Source of the DNA: Bacteroidales bacterium UBA7569
GTDB lineage: Bacteria; Bacteroidota; Bacteroidia; Bacteroidales; Paludibacteraceae
Length of the DNA stretch: 26,706 nucleotides
NCBI GenBank assembly: GCA_002477945.1
Contig: DLLF01000001.1
Coordinates: forward strand, 42,375-69,080
Direction of reading: 5' to 3'
In this document: positions 7,755-14,554 of the stretch, in pieces
How the letters are laid out: each line of letters opens with the position of its first letter
Numbering within the stretch: position 1 is the stretch's first letter
Program-made: the position numbers and the translations under genes
Notes under the pieces: generated by a model
The model's input: the letters and a program-made list of their open reading frames with translations, nothing else
What the model was told of the DNA's origin: nothing
Database searches by the model: none

Positions 7755-7840
7755 TTGTTTCATTTCACAAGTAAAATGGTGAGATATTTGTTTCATTTCA
7801 CAAGTAAATACTGCGAATGTTTGTTCTGTTTCACAAGTAC
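7755..7840. repeat. Three-copy 33-bp-period repeat upstream of AAA-DUF4143 promoter
   Basis: A 21-bp motif (minus-strand core ACTTGTGAAATGAAACAA) is identical at 7755-7775 and 7788-7808 and partly conserved at 7821-7840. Copies start exactly 33 bp apart, about three turns of the DNA helix, so proteins bound to them would lie on one face. It sits just upstream of the -33 box and looks like an activator or silencer array. Confidence 0.85.
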
Positions 7841-7861
7841 CACACCGCTTCACCGCTGTGC

Positions 7862-9466
7862 TTACTTCACCTCCACGCCCTGCAATGTGTACATCTTGCC
7901 ACCACGCTCTATCAGCACTTGCCCGTTGCGCAGTACTTTGCGGGCAGGGGCGGTATCTGCGGCTGAGGGGTGAGAGAGGTCTGTACTTACGTTGGAATAG
8001 TTCTTTACAAGGCGTACGGACTGCCCGTAGTAGCGACTGTAGTTGTCCGTGTACGCTCCATCCGTGCCGAAGAGGAATACGTATGCACAGTCCGACTTGT
8101 TAGGCACAGTAGACCAATAGTAGCCGCTATTCTGCACACAGCCCACAGATGCCCCGTCGCGGTAGCCCAAAGCAGGAAGGAAAACAGCACCCGCTGACTC
8201 CAACTGCTGCCAATCACTCAAAGTGAACGTCTGATAATCAGCATACGCCTGTACATTCCATTCACCGGCAAAGCCCGACTTGAACGTTACACCCGCAGGG
8301 CAAACCCAGTTGTCTGGTAACAAAACGAGACCATTGGCATATTTGTTTTCGCCGAACTGAATACGTGCCACACCTTTGAGTTGGGCGGCATCCGGACGCT
8401 CATTGAGTAGGTAATCCCATTCATCCACAGTCAAGGTGTACCACGTGTTGCCGTCATCGATATTCGTTCCCCAATCCACAAAATCGCCCGAGTAATCCGC
8501 ATTGTCTATGGATGTGCCGATGCCCCACTTGGCAGAGCCTGTACTGCCGCTCCAACCAAACAGGTCTATCGTGTCGGAAAGGGCTGTGCCGTCTCTCTTG
8601 TATCCGTATGTAGCATCAAATTCCTCTGTACGCCCCTTTGTATTATCCGCGCCTATTATATCATACTGGTGTTCCGCAAATGCCCATGTCTGTGTGCTTT
8701 GGGTGTATTGCAGGTTGCCGCCGGAGAATGTGATTTGCTTGCCCTCGGCTACCGTGAAGGGCTTGGGTACATAAGCAGACTCTACCTCTTCTTCCTGTTT
8801 GTCCTGCACAGGGCGGACAGACTGACCGTAATTGCGGTAGCAGTAGTCTCGGTTCATCTTAGTTCCTGCATACTTGTTATAGAGATACCATGCACGAGTC
8901 GGGTTTTTCTCATAGAGCGACGCAGACAAATAGCAGCAACTGCTGTTATTCCCGTTGAGAGTTGCCCTAAAATAATAGCCCGCTGCGGGAAGAAAAATGG
9001 AGTTACCGTTGGTCGTGCTTGCAACTTGGTAGCCGTTTACACCGTTTTGCGTTGTCCACGTCCATGTGCAGTGCTCTAATAATTCATCCATCTCGGCAGC
9101 CGTAGGCATACGCCATGTGCCGCCCCAGTTGGCGGTAGCGGCATCATCCTCAGGCTCCAAGGTGGTCAAGGTGTCTGCATTGTTGCCGTACTTGGTGATG
9201 TTATCAGAACTATTATCACCATTATTATGCTTGTAGGTCGCCCACGAGTAGTCGGCTTTGGGTGCGGTTTCGCCCCAAGCGTAGTAGCTGCCATAGCCTT
9301 CGGGCGTGGTGGCACCGACGTTGCACGATGCCCATTTCAGTCCGCTCGGCAGTCCGAGGTCAACGGCTTGTACGTCAGCGGGTGCTTGTGCGCTTGCCTG
9401 TGTGCCTGCGCCGGAGATAACAATGGCTGCAAGTGCCAAAGTGAGAGAAAGTATATTTCTTTTCAT
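7862..9466 (-). CDS. Secreted FISUMP surface protein, two modules (534 aa)
   Basis: The start MKRNILSLTLALAAIV gives a signal peptide ending near ASAQA (residue ~28) and lies 13 bases after the stop of the shortened Bro-N gene. The longer frame overlaps that gene and is rejected. Module 1 (about 32-225) is a classical FISUMP domain: VDLGLPSGLKWASCNVGA, YYAWGET at 61-67, WGGTWRMPTAAEMDEL, FLPAAGY and QSVRPVQ. Module 2 (about 234-488) is the GNLQY type found in the neighbours: FTVAEGKQITFSGG, DLFGWSG, GLVLLPDNW, FLPALGY, YYWST and QSVRLVKN. The shared tail ...RKVLRNGQVLIERGGK follows. It is probably an exported lectin-fold surface protein. It is likely the last gene of the unit that begins with the DUF1016 gene. 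Both modules have NNC-rich variable ends (8807-8992 and 8006-8179). Confidence 0.88.
   Translation of the reverse strand: MKRNILSLTLALAAIVISGAGTQASAQAPADVQAVDLGLPSGLKWASCNVGATTPEGYGSYYAWGETAPKADYSWATYKHNNGDNSSDNITKYGNNADTLTTLEPEDDAATANWGGTWRMPTAAEMDELLEHCTWTWTTQNGVNGYQVASTTNGNSIFLPAAGYYFRATLNGNNSSCCYLSASLYEKNPTRAWYLYNKYAGTKMNRDYCYRNYGQSVRPVQDKQEEEVESAYVPKPFTVAEGKQITFSGGNLQYTQSTQTWAFAEHQYDIIGADNTKGRTEEFDATYGYKRDGTALSDTIDLFGWSGSTGSAKWGIGTSIDNADYSGDFVDWGTNIDDGNTWYTLTVDEWDYLLNERPDAAQLKGVARIQFGENKYANGLVLLPDNWVCPAGVTFKSGFAGEWNVQAYADYQTFTLSDWQQLESAGAVFLPALGYRDGASVGCVQNSGYYWSTVPNKSDCAYVFLFGTDGAYTDNYSRYYGQSVRLVKNYSNVSTDLSHPSAADTAPARKVLRNGQVLIERGGKMYTLQGVEVK
8006..8179 (-). other. Hypervariable end of module 2, 534-aa FISUMP protein
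   Basis: Segment from LPALG to SVRLV. It aligns codon for codon without gaps to 10762-10937. Near the 3' end the frame codons GGA GCG TAC and AAC TAC are conserved, while the codons between differ mostly at first and second positions. This resembles adenine-targeted retroelement variation, but it is also compatible with old duplication plus selection. Confidence 0.5.
8807..8992 (-). other. Hypervariable end of module 1, 534-aa FISUMP protein
   Basis: Segment from LPAAG to SVRPV. It is dense in Tyr, Asn, Cys and Ser (for example NNSSCCYLSAS and NRDYCYRNYG) and diverges strongly from the equivalent module of the 782-aa protein (11551-11727), although the frames on both sides are conserved. Confidence 0.45.
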
Positions 9467-9479
9467 TGTCGTATTAAAA

Positions 9480-9791
9480 TTAGTTGTTAATAGATTCGTT
9501 AGTTTTAGAGTGAGAGTCTCCGTCAAAAGGCAGTTCCTGTGCAGGGGTGTCTTCGACAGAACGGATGTAGTCGGCAGCCCTCATTCGAGTAGGGGTACAA
9601 ATTGTGCCCCACCTTGAATCCAACTCAGGGTCTCGCGCACGCATACGCTTGATATACTGTTTCACATCGGTGCTGTCCGTAAGGATTTGCACAATATCGG
9701 CAATAGAGAAATAGTACTTCTCTTCCTGCTCGTTCCATACAATGCGGACATTCTTGTCGTCAAAGACTTGTATGACAGATTCGTTAGGCAT
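9480..9791 (-). CDS. Bro-N protein with in-frame internal deletion (103 aa)
   Basis: The first 74 residues match the Bro-N protein at 1916-2809 with only a few changes. The sequence then jumps from MRAAD straight to YIRSVEDTPAQELPF, the last ~30 residues of that protein. Compared with the full copy, 194 residues (582 bp) are missing, including the rest of the Bro-N domain and all of the DinD-like part. The reading frame is kept. The product may be inactive, a DNA-binding fragment, or a dominant negative; the sequence cannot tell. Context is the same as for the full copy: 55 bases after a FISUMP stop, 13 bases before the next FISUMP start, palindrome upstream. It could equally be listed as a pseudogene. 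Confidence 0.75.
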   Translation of the reverse strand: MPNESVIQVFDDKNVRIVWNEQEEKYYFSIADIVQILTDSTDVKQYIKRMRARDPELDSRWGTICTPTRMRAADYIRSVEDTPAQELPFDGDSHSKTNESINN

Positions 9792-9809
9792 AAGACTATT
9801 TTATTATTC

Positions 9810-9829
9810 ATGCGGTTAATAAACCGCAT
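9810..9829. promoter_or_regulatory. Perfect palindrome upstream of truncated Bro-N gene
   Basis: Identical to the 20 bases at 2828-2847 (ATGCGGTT-AATA-AACCGCAT). Its surroundings between the FISUMP stop and Bro-N start are also nearly identical, showing that the block was duplicated. Confidence 0.8.
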
Positions 9830-9846
9830 AATTATAAGAAACCAAC

Positions 9847-12195
9847 TTACTTCACCTCCACGCCGGTGAGAGTGTACATCTTACCGTTGCGCTCGATAAG
9901 CACCTGCCCGTTGCGCAGCACCTTGCGCACCTCGCCGGTATCTGCAGCAGACGGGCGGGCGATGTCTGTGCTTACGTTGGAATAGTCTTTCACCAGGCGG
10001 ACCGACTGACCGAGGCTGCAATCGTACCAACCGTTCGCGAACGCGTTCCACGAGCCGAAGTACACGTACCCCGCGCGGTCCGTATCGCAGGGAGTAGCCG
10101 ACCAGTAGTAGCCGACCGACCCGACATTGCCTACACTCGAGCCGCGGTGGAAGCCCGCACAAGGCAGGAAGACCACACCCGCAGACTCCAACTGCGAGAA
10201 CTGGCTTACGGTATAGACATTGGCGGAGTAGTCCGACTCGCTGAAATTCTTGTAGTTATCAGACATATTGCCATCGCCCAAAATACTGATTGTCAGTCCG
10301 GCAGGCACAACGAAATCAGCGGGCAGAAGCATAAAGCCCAAGGTGCCATTCACCTTTGCCATTGTCCAACGGGTATGCATAAACAGATACTGCCACTCAT
10401 CTATGGTCAGGGTGCGCCAAGTGTCAGGAGCGTCTGTGCCGATAGTGTTTGTACTCCAATCCACAAAGTCTCCACTATAATCGCTTTTGTCCGTTGAGGT
10501 GCTGATACCCCACTTGGCACTGCCTGTGCTACCGCTCCAACCGAACAAGTCTATCTTATCGGCAAGGACTTTGTTGCCATCGGCGCCGGTGGTGATGTTG
10601 GCTTCGCCAAGCATATCATATTGGTGTTCCGCAAATGCCCATGTCTGTGTGCTTGGGGTGTACTGCAGGTTACCGCCGGAGAAGGTGATTCGTTTGCCTT
10701 CGGCTACCGTGAACGGCTTGGCTACATAGGCAGGCTCTACTACTTCTTCCTGTTTGTCCTTCACCAGACGGACTGCTAGCCCGTAGTTGCGATCGTAGTT
10801 GCTCGCGTACGCTCCGTCCGAGTTGAAGTTGAACTCGAGTGCGTAGCCCGAGTCGTCAGGCGTAGCAGACCAATAGTCGCCGTAGTACTGCATGTAGCGC
10901 ACATTCGACCCGAGGCGGAGGCCTGAAGCAGGCAGGAAAACAGCACCGGCGGCTTCCAACTTCTGCCAATCTGCAAGAGTGAATGTCTGGTAGTCGGCGT
11001 AAGCCTGCACACTATTCGTATCAAAGAAACCCGACTTGAAGGTTACACCTGCAGGACAAGTCCAGTCGTCAGGTAACAAGACAAGACCATTCACATACTT
11101 GCTACCATCGGCATTGAGGTCGATACGTGCCACACCTACAAGGTCATCGGCATTGGCACGAGAATAACGGAGGTAATACCATTCGTCCTTTGTCAATGTA
11201 CGCCATGTGTCAGGAGCGTCTGTGCCGATAGTGTTTGTACCCCAGTCCACGAAATCACCACTATAATCGCTGTAATCCGCTGAAGTACTGATACCCCACT
11301 TGGCACTGCCTGTGCTACCGCTCCAACCAAACAAGTCTATCTTGTCTGCAAAGACTTTGTTGCCATTGGTGTCGGTGGTGATGTTGGCTTCGCCAAGCAT
11401 ATCATATTGGTGTTCCGCAAATGCCCATGTCTGTGTGCTTGGGGTGTACTGCAGGTTGCCGCCGGAGAAGGTGATTTGCTTGCCTTCGGATACCGTGAAC
11501 GGCTTGGGTACATAAGCAGGCTCTACTACTTCTTCTTCCTGTTTGTCCTGCACAGGGCGCACAGGGAAGCCGAAGTTGCGGCCGTAGTAGTCCCTGCCCG
11601 TTTTTGGATTGAAGCTGATGCTCCACGCGTTGTTCTGGTAGCCCGCGAAGAGCGACGAAGACCAGTAGCGGCCGTCGTTGCCGGCATAGTAGAGGCGCGT
11701 GTCGTAGCGATAGCCCGCAGCGGGGAGGAAGATAGAGTTGCTGTTGATCTTGCTTGTTACTTGGTAACCGTACACACCATTCTGCGTTGTCCAAGTCCAT
11801 GTGCATTGTTCGCGCAACTCCGTCCATTCGGCATCGGTAGGCATACGCCATACGCCGCCCCAGTTCACGTGAGCGGCATCGTCCTCCGGCTCCAAAGTGG
11901 TCAAGGTGTCTGCATTGTTGCCATACTTGGTGATGTTATCAGAACTATTATCACCATTATTATGCTTGTAAGTTGCCCACGAGTAGTCGGCTTTGGGTGC
12001 GGTCTCGCCCCAAGCGTAGTAGTTGCCGTATCCTTCGGGTGTGGTGGCACCGACGTTGCATGATGCCCATTTCAGTCCGCTCAGAAGACCGAGGTCAACG
12101 GCTTGTACATTGGCGGGTACTTGTGCGCTTGCCTGTGTGCATGCGCCTGTGAGAACAATGGCAGCGAGTGCCAAAGTGAGTAAAGATTTGTTCAT
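9847..12195 (-). CDS. Secreted FISUMP surface protein, three modules (782 aa)
   Basis: The start MNKSLLTLALAAIV gives a signal peptide with likely cleavage after ASAQ (about residue 25). Cys19 is present, but the residues before it (LTGA) do not make a good lipobox. Module 1 (about 30-225) is a classical FISUMP domain beginning VDLGLLSGLKWASCNVGA. Modules 2 (about 230-485) and 3 (about 490-735) are GNLQY-type repeats, each with FTV(S/A)EGK, ITFSGGNLQYTPSTQTWAF, DLFGWSGSTGSAKWG, a FLP.(S/A)G motif, YYWSAT or DYWSAT, and VRLVKD. Linkers are acidic (DKQEEEVVEP). The shared tail ends in RKVLRNGQVLIERNGK. It is probably exported and surface-exposed, with three lectin-like heads. It is cotranscribed with the DUF1016 gene, whose stop is 26 bases upstream. 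Its three variable ends are among the most NNC-biased here. Confidence 0.88.
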   Translation of the reverse strand: MNKSLLTLALAAIVLTGACTQASAQVPANVQAVDLGLLSGLKWASCNVGATTPEGYGNYYAWGETAPKADYSWATYKHNNGDNSSDNITKYGNNADTLTTLEPEDDAAHVNWGGVWRMPTDAEWTELREQCTWTWTTQNGVYGYQVTSKINSNSIFLPAAGYRYDTRLYYAGNDGRYWSSSLFAGYQNNAWSISFNPKTGRDYYGRNFGFPVRPVQDKQEEEVVEPAYVPKPFTVSEGKQITFSGGNLQYTPSTQTWAFAEHQYDMLGEANITTDTNGNKVFADKIDLFGWSGSTGSAKWGISTSADYSDYSGDFVDWGTNTIGTDAPDTWRTLTKDEWYYLRYSRANADDLVGVARIDLNADGSKYVNGLVLLPDDWTCPAGVTFKSGFFDTNSVQAYADYQTFTLADWQKLEAAGAVFLPASGLRLGSNVRYMQYYGDYWSATPDDSGYALEFNFNSDGAYASNYDRNYGLAVRLVKDKQEEVVEPAYVAKPFTVAEGKRITFSGGNLQYTPSTQTWAFAEHQYDMLGEANITTGADGNKVLADKIDLFGWSGSTGSAKWGISTSTDKSDYSGDFVDWSTNTIGTDAPDTWRTLTIDEWQYLFMHTRWTMAKVNGTLGFMLLPADFVVPAGLTISILGDGNMSDNYKNFSESDYSANVYTVSQFSQLESAGVVFLPCAGFHRGSSVGNVGSVGYYWSATPCDTDRAGYVYFGSWNAFANGWYDCSLGQSVRLVKDYSNVSTDIARPSAADTGEVRKVLRNGQVLIERNGKMYTLTGVEVK
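9990..10167 (-). other. Hypervariable end of module 3, 782-aa FISUMP protein
   Basis: Segment from LPCAG to SVRLV. Codons are mostly of the NNC/NNG type (TTC CAC CGC GGC..., TAC GAT TGC AGC CTC), and it is more G+C-rich than the frame around it. Its layout matches the other variable ends. Confidence 0.5.
10762..10937 (-). other. Hypervariable end of module 2, 782-aa FISUMP protein
   Basis: Segment from LPASG to AVRLV, with the variable residues interleaved with a fixed frame (DYWSATP, NFNSDGA, NYG). It pairs without gaps with 8006-8179. Many differing codon pairs (GCG/ACG, AAC/TAC, GAT/AGT) could derive from A-rich template codons. Confidence 0.55.
11551..11727 (-). other. Hypervariable end of module 1, 782-aa FISUMP protein
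   Basis: Segment from LPAAG to PVRPV. Most codons end in C (CGC CTC TAC, GGC AAC GAC GGC CGC TAC, GAC TAC TAC GGC CGC AAC TTC GGC TTC). This strong NNC bias contrasts with the mixed codon use of the conserved module just before it. Confidence 0.55.
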
Positions 12196-12221
12196 ACGTT
12201 TGATATTTATTTAGTTCGTTA

Positions 12222-13262
12222 TTATTCTTCGCCGAGGCGTTGTTTGGCTTCGGCAAGGGATTTTTGGATTTGTGCCTGCAGGAGTTCGCGCGACGGCAGT
12301 TCGGTGAGGTACTGCGCCACCTGTATGCCCGCTTTGTCGAGTTGCAACAACTCTATCTGTTCGCTGCTGCCTTCGGTGCAAAGGAGCAAGCCCAACGGCG
12401 TCTCTTCGCCCTGCTCCATCTCGTGTGCCTCTAACCAACGCAGATACAACTCCATCTGCCCCTTGTATTGCGCCTTGAACTTGCCCAACTTGAGGTCGAT
12501 GGCAATCAGCCGGTGCAGGCGGCGGTGGTAGAACAGCAGGTCGAGGTAGAAGTCCTCTCCGTCGATAATCATACGTTTCTGCCGCTCCACAAACGTGAAA
12601 CCGTTGCCCAACTCCAACAAGAATTGCTCCAAGTGAACGATGAGATTGTCCTCCAATGACTTCTCGCTGTACATGCCCGTCAGCCCTGTGAACGACAGGA
12701 AATACGGGCTTTTGAACACCAGTTCGGGCGTCATCACATCGTTGTCGCGGAGGTTCGCCAACTCCTGATGTATCAGTTCGTCGGGCTTACTACTGATGGC
12801 GGTGCGCTCATAGAGCATGCTGTCAATGCGGTCGCGAAGGGTGCGTACGCTCCATCGCTCGGCAGATGCCATAGTGAGGTAGAACTCCCGTTGCAGGTCG
12901 TCTTTAAGGGGCAGAATCTCAACGATATGAGACCACGTCAATTGTCGCGCCACCGGCGCGACAATCTTGATGTCGGGAAATTGCTGTGCGAATTGCATCA
13001 TTCGACGTAATGTCTTTACATCAAATCCCTTGTGCCCGAATTCTTCTTGTAATTGTCGCGACACTGTCGCGACAATTTGTTGACCATACTCAGCGCGCTG
13101 GTTATCAAGCACATCGCGATTGATGCGCTCACCGATGTGCCAATACATCAGTGTCAGTTCGGAGTTCACTTGCGCGGCAACGCGTCCGCGTGCGTCCTGT
13201 ATGATTTGCCGCAGGTCCTGCACAAGGTGCAGTGCCGGCGTTTGAAGAGGTGTTGTACTCAT
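12222..13262 (-). CDS. DUF1016 (YhcG-like) PD-(D/E)XK nuclease-family protein (346 aa)
   Basis: The N-terminal DUF1016 domain shows ELTLMYWHIGERINRDVL, the repeated motif QIVATVSRQL / KIVAPVARQLTWSH and a long helical middle. The C-terminal nuclease-like domain (about 175-346) shows LEDNLIVHLEQFLLELG, GFTFVERQKRMII, EDFYLDLLFYHR with D241, and AIDLKLG with D256 and K258, in the order expected of the PD-(D/E)XK fold. The length is normal for the family. Members are widespread as solitary genes in Bacteroidota; a role in DNA processing or defence is suspected but not settled. It has its own promoter (13296-13327) and leads the unit DUF1016 - 782-aa FISUMP - short Bro-N - 534-aa FISUMP. Two GC-rich DNA hairpins lie inside the N-terminal coding region. 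Confidence 0.92.
   Translation of the reverse strand: MSTTPLQTPALHLVQDLRQIIQDARGRVAAQVNSELTLMYWHIGERINRDVLDNQRAEYGQQIVATVSRQLQEEFGHKGFDVKTLRRMMQFAQQFPDIKIVAPVARQLTWSHIVEILPLKDDLQREFYLTMASAERWSVRTLRDRIDSMLYERTAISSKPDELIHQELANLRDNDVMTPELVFKSPYFLSFTGLTGMYSEKSLEDNLIVHLEQFLLELGNGFTFVERQKRMIIDGEDFYLDLLFYHRRLHRLIAIDLKLGKFKAQYKGQMELYLRWLEAHEMEQGEETPLGLLLCTEGSSEQIELLQLDKAGIQVAQYLTELPSRELLQAQIQKSLAEAKQRLGEE
12941..12965. repeat. Perfect inverted repeat inside the DUF1016 gene (1)
   Basis: ATTGTCGCGCC and GGCGCGACAAT are 11-bp arms around ACC. The segment encodes the KIVAPVARQL motif. It shares the ATTGTCGCG half-site with the repeat at 13051-13077. Confidence 0.85.
13051..13077. repeat. Perfect inverted repeat inside the DUF1016 gene (2)
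   Basis: AATTGTCGCGAC and GTCGCGACAATT are 12-bp arms around ACT, each arm containing the palindrome GTCGCGAC. It encodes the IVATVSRQL motif. It may be an operator for intragenic control, a target or protection site for the encoded nuclease, or a repeat domesticated as coding sequence. Confidence 0.85.
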
Positions 13263-13295
13263 GTTGCAATGTATATATTATCGTCTAACCACCTA

Positions 13296-13327
13296 CAAAG
13301 TTACTAATAATAAATCACTTGCACAAG
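13296..13327 (-). promoter_or_regulatory. Bacteroidota-type promoter of the DUF1016 unit
   Basis: On the minus strand CTTG (13324-13327), a 20-bp spacer and TAACTTTG (13296-13303). The ATG lies 33 bases downstream. Confidence 0.8.
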
Positions 13328-13429
13328 TCTGCCGGCATTTTCCCAGTGTATGGTGAGTAAACGCCCGCATCTGTAAATCCATTAGGTTATTTTATACTAT
13401 CGGTTCGTCATCTATGGTGCGACCTTTCG

Positions 13430-13513
13430 TTATAGGTTGCTTATCCCTTGCTGTGAGGTTGTGCCTGCAATAGCAAAGACTGCAAGAGCGATTGTGAGGA
13501 TTTCTTTCTTCAT
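13430..13513 (-). pseudogene. Orphan signal-peptide remnant of a secreted protein gene
   Basis: A 27-codon frame reads MKKEILTIALAVFAIAGTTS and then QQGISNL before a stop. It is a complete type I leader with nothing behind it, and resembles the leaders of the FISUMP genes and of the collapsed remnant at 5988-6169 (KKKSILTIALAAIALA). The tail of this frame is made by the recurring TTGCTTATCCCTTGCTG phrase. It is probably the front end of a deleted cassette gene. Confidence 0.7.
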
Positions 13514-13590
13514 ATCTACTTTTTTTGTTTATGTGTTGATACGTCTATGCGTGGTTGGATACGTTGAAAGGGTTGACGGGTGCAAACCTT

Positions 13591-14550
13591 TTACAGGTCT
13601 GTGACAAGACGGACTGCGTGCCCGCTGCCGCGATTCCAATAGCCGTACGTTTTCGCTTCATTCGAGCTGAAGATGAATGTGCCCGCGTAGTCCGAGCCGT
13701 AAGGTGTAGCAAGCCAATAGCCGCTGTATAGCCCATCGTACGCATCCGCCCCATCCCCGTAGCGGTTACCCGAAGCAGGCAAGAAAACAGCACCTGCGGC
13801 TTCCAACTGCTGCCAGTCACTCAAGGTGAAAGTCTGGTAATCGGCATACGCCTGTACACTGCTTTCACTTGCGAGACCCGACTTGAATGTCACGCCCGCA
13901 GGGCAAGTCCAATTGTCAGGAAGGAGAATAAGACCATTCGCATACTCTGTGCCGTCCGCATTGAGGTTGATACGTGCTACACCGATGAGATTGTTGGCAT
14001 TGGTACGATTAGAGAGAAGGTAACTCCATTCGTCCTTTGTCAAAGTACGCCATGTGTCAGGAGCGTCTTTGCCGATAGTATTCGTACCCCAATCCACAAA
14101 GTCTCCACTATAATCGCTTTTGTCCGTTGAGGTGCTGATACCCCATTGGGCTGTGGCGGTACTACCACTCCAACCGAACAGGTCTATCTTATCTGCAAGA
14201 ACACCATTACTGATGTTGGCTTCGCCAATCATATCATACTGATGCTCAGCAAACGACCATATCTGCGTGGATCGTGTGTACTGCAGGTTGCCGCAAGAGA
14301 AATGGATTTGTTTGGTTTCGGACACCGAAAACACGCCCGAAAGGGCATAGTGGGGCAAGGAACAGAAGACTACACTGTCGGCCTTTTCCAGACAATAGAC
14401 CATTGCACCGCCTTTATAGACTTTGAGCATTTGGGCGTTGAGGGAGAGTGCAGATAGCAATGCTACCAACAAAAGACTCCCCATACGGAGACTCCCCATA
14501 ACCCCCTCTTCGAAGAGGGGGGATACAGATTTGTTTTGTGTTGTGTTCAT
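13591..14550 (-). CDS. Secreted FISUMP-like protein lacking the shared tail (319 aa)
   Basis: The first ATG (MNTTQNK) follows the upstream gene by 18 bases. ATGs at 14499 and 14484 would place the hydrophobic stretch (GSLLLVALLSALSLNA) nearer the N-terminus and are plausible alternatives, because residues ~10-16 (SPLFEEG) are encoded by a perfect DNA palindrome (14502-14521). A short domain (MLKVYKGGAMVYCLEKADSVVF) is followed by one GNLQY-type module: GVFSVSETKQIHFSCGNLQYT, DLFGWSGSTATAQWG, FVDWGTNTIG, LILLPDNW and FLPASGN. The module ends at AVRLVTDL followed by a stop, so the short C-terminal tail of the paralogues is missing. If that tail sorts proteins to the surface, this one may be released or periplasmic. 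It is in an operon with the small secreted protein upstream. Confidence 0.83.
   Translation of the reverse strand: MNTTQNKSVSPLFEEGVMGSLRMGSLLLVALLSALSLNAQMLKVYKGGAMVYCLEKADSVVFCSLPHYALSGVFSVSETKQIHFSCGNLQYTRSTQIWSFAEHQYDMIGEANISNGVLADKIDLFGWSGSTATAQWGISTSTDKSDYSGDFVDWGTNTIGKDAPDTWRTLTKDEWSYLLSNRTNANNLIGVARINLNADGTEYANGLILLPDNWTCPAGVTFKSGLASESSVQAYADYQTFTLSDWQQLEAAGAVFLPASGNRYGDGADAYDGLYSGYWLATPYGSDYAGTFIFSSNEAKTYGYWNRGSGHAVRLVTDL
13602..13783 (-). other. Hypervariable end of the 319-aa FISUMP-like protein
   Basis: Segment from LPASG to AVRLV. It keeps the frame of 10762-10937 (GFLP.SG, YW.ATP, a TTC...TTC pair, GCG, CGC, GGG, GCAGTCCGTCT) while the intervening codons differ, and it has one extra codon. 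Confidence 0.5.
14502..14521. repeat. 20-bp perfect palindrome CCCCCTCTTCGAAGAGGGGG
   Basis: A perfect palindrome lies in the extreme 5' coding part of the 319-aa gene. Related CCCCTCC...GGAGGGG structures occur at 22771-22808, 24867-24883 and around 15171-15265. This suggests a dispersed palindromic element family in this genome. Confidence 0.8.
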
Positions 14551-14554
14551 ATTG

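Noticed and set aside
7680..7973. Plus-strand frame with repeated FHFTSK peptides
   Set aside because: The peptide repeat is produced by the 33-bp-period DNA element, and the frame then runs antisense into a FISUMP gene. It is better read as regulatory DNA.
8006..13783. A complete diversity-generating retroelement inside the window
   Set aside because: No reverse transcriptase frame with a YxDD motif, no accessory gene and no adenine-rich template copy could be seen. Only the possible variable regions are present.
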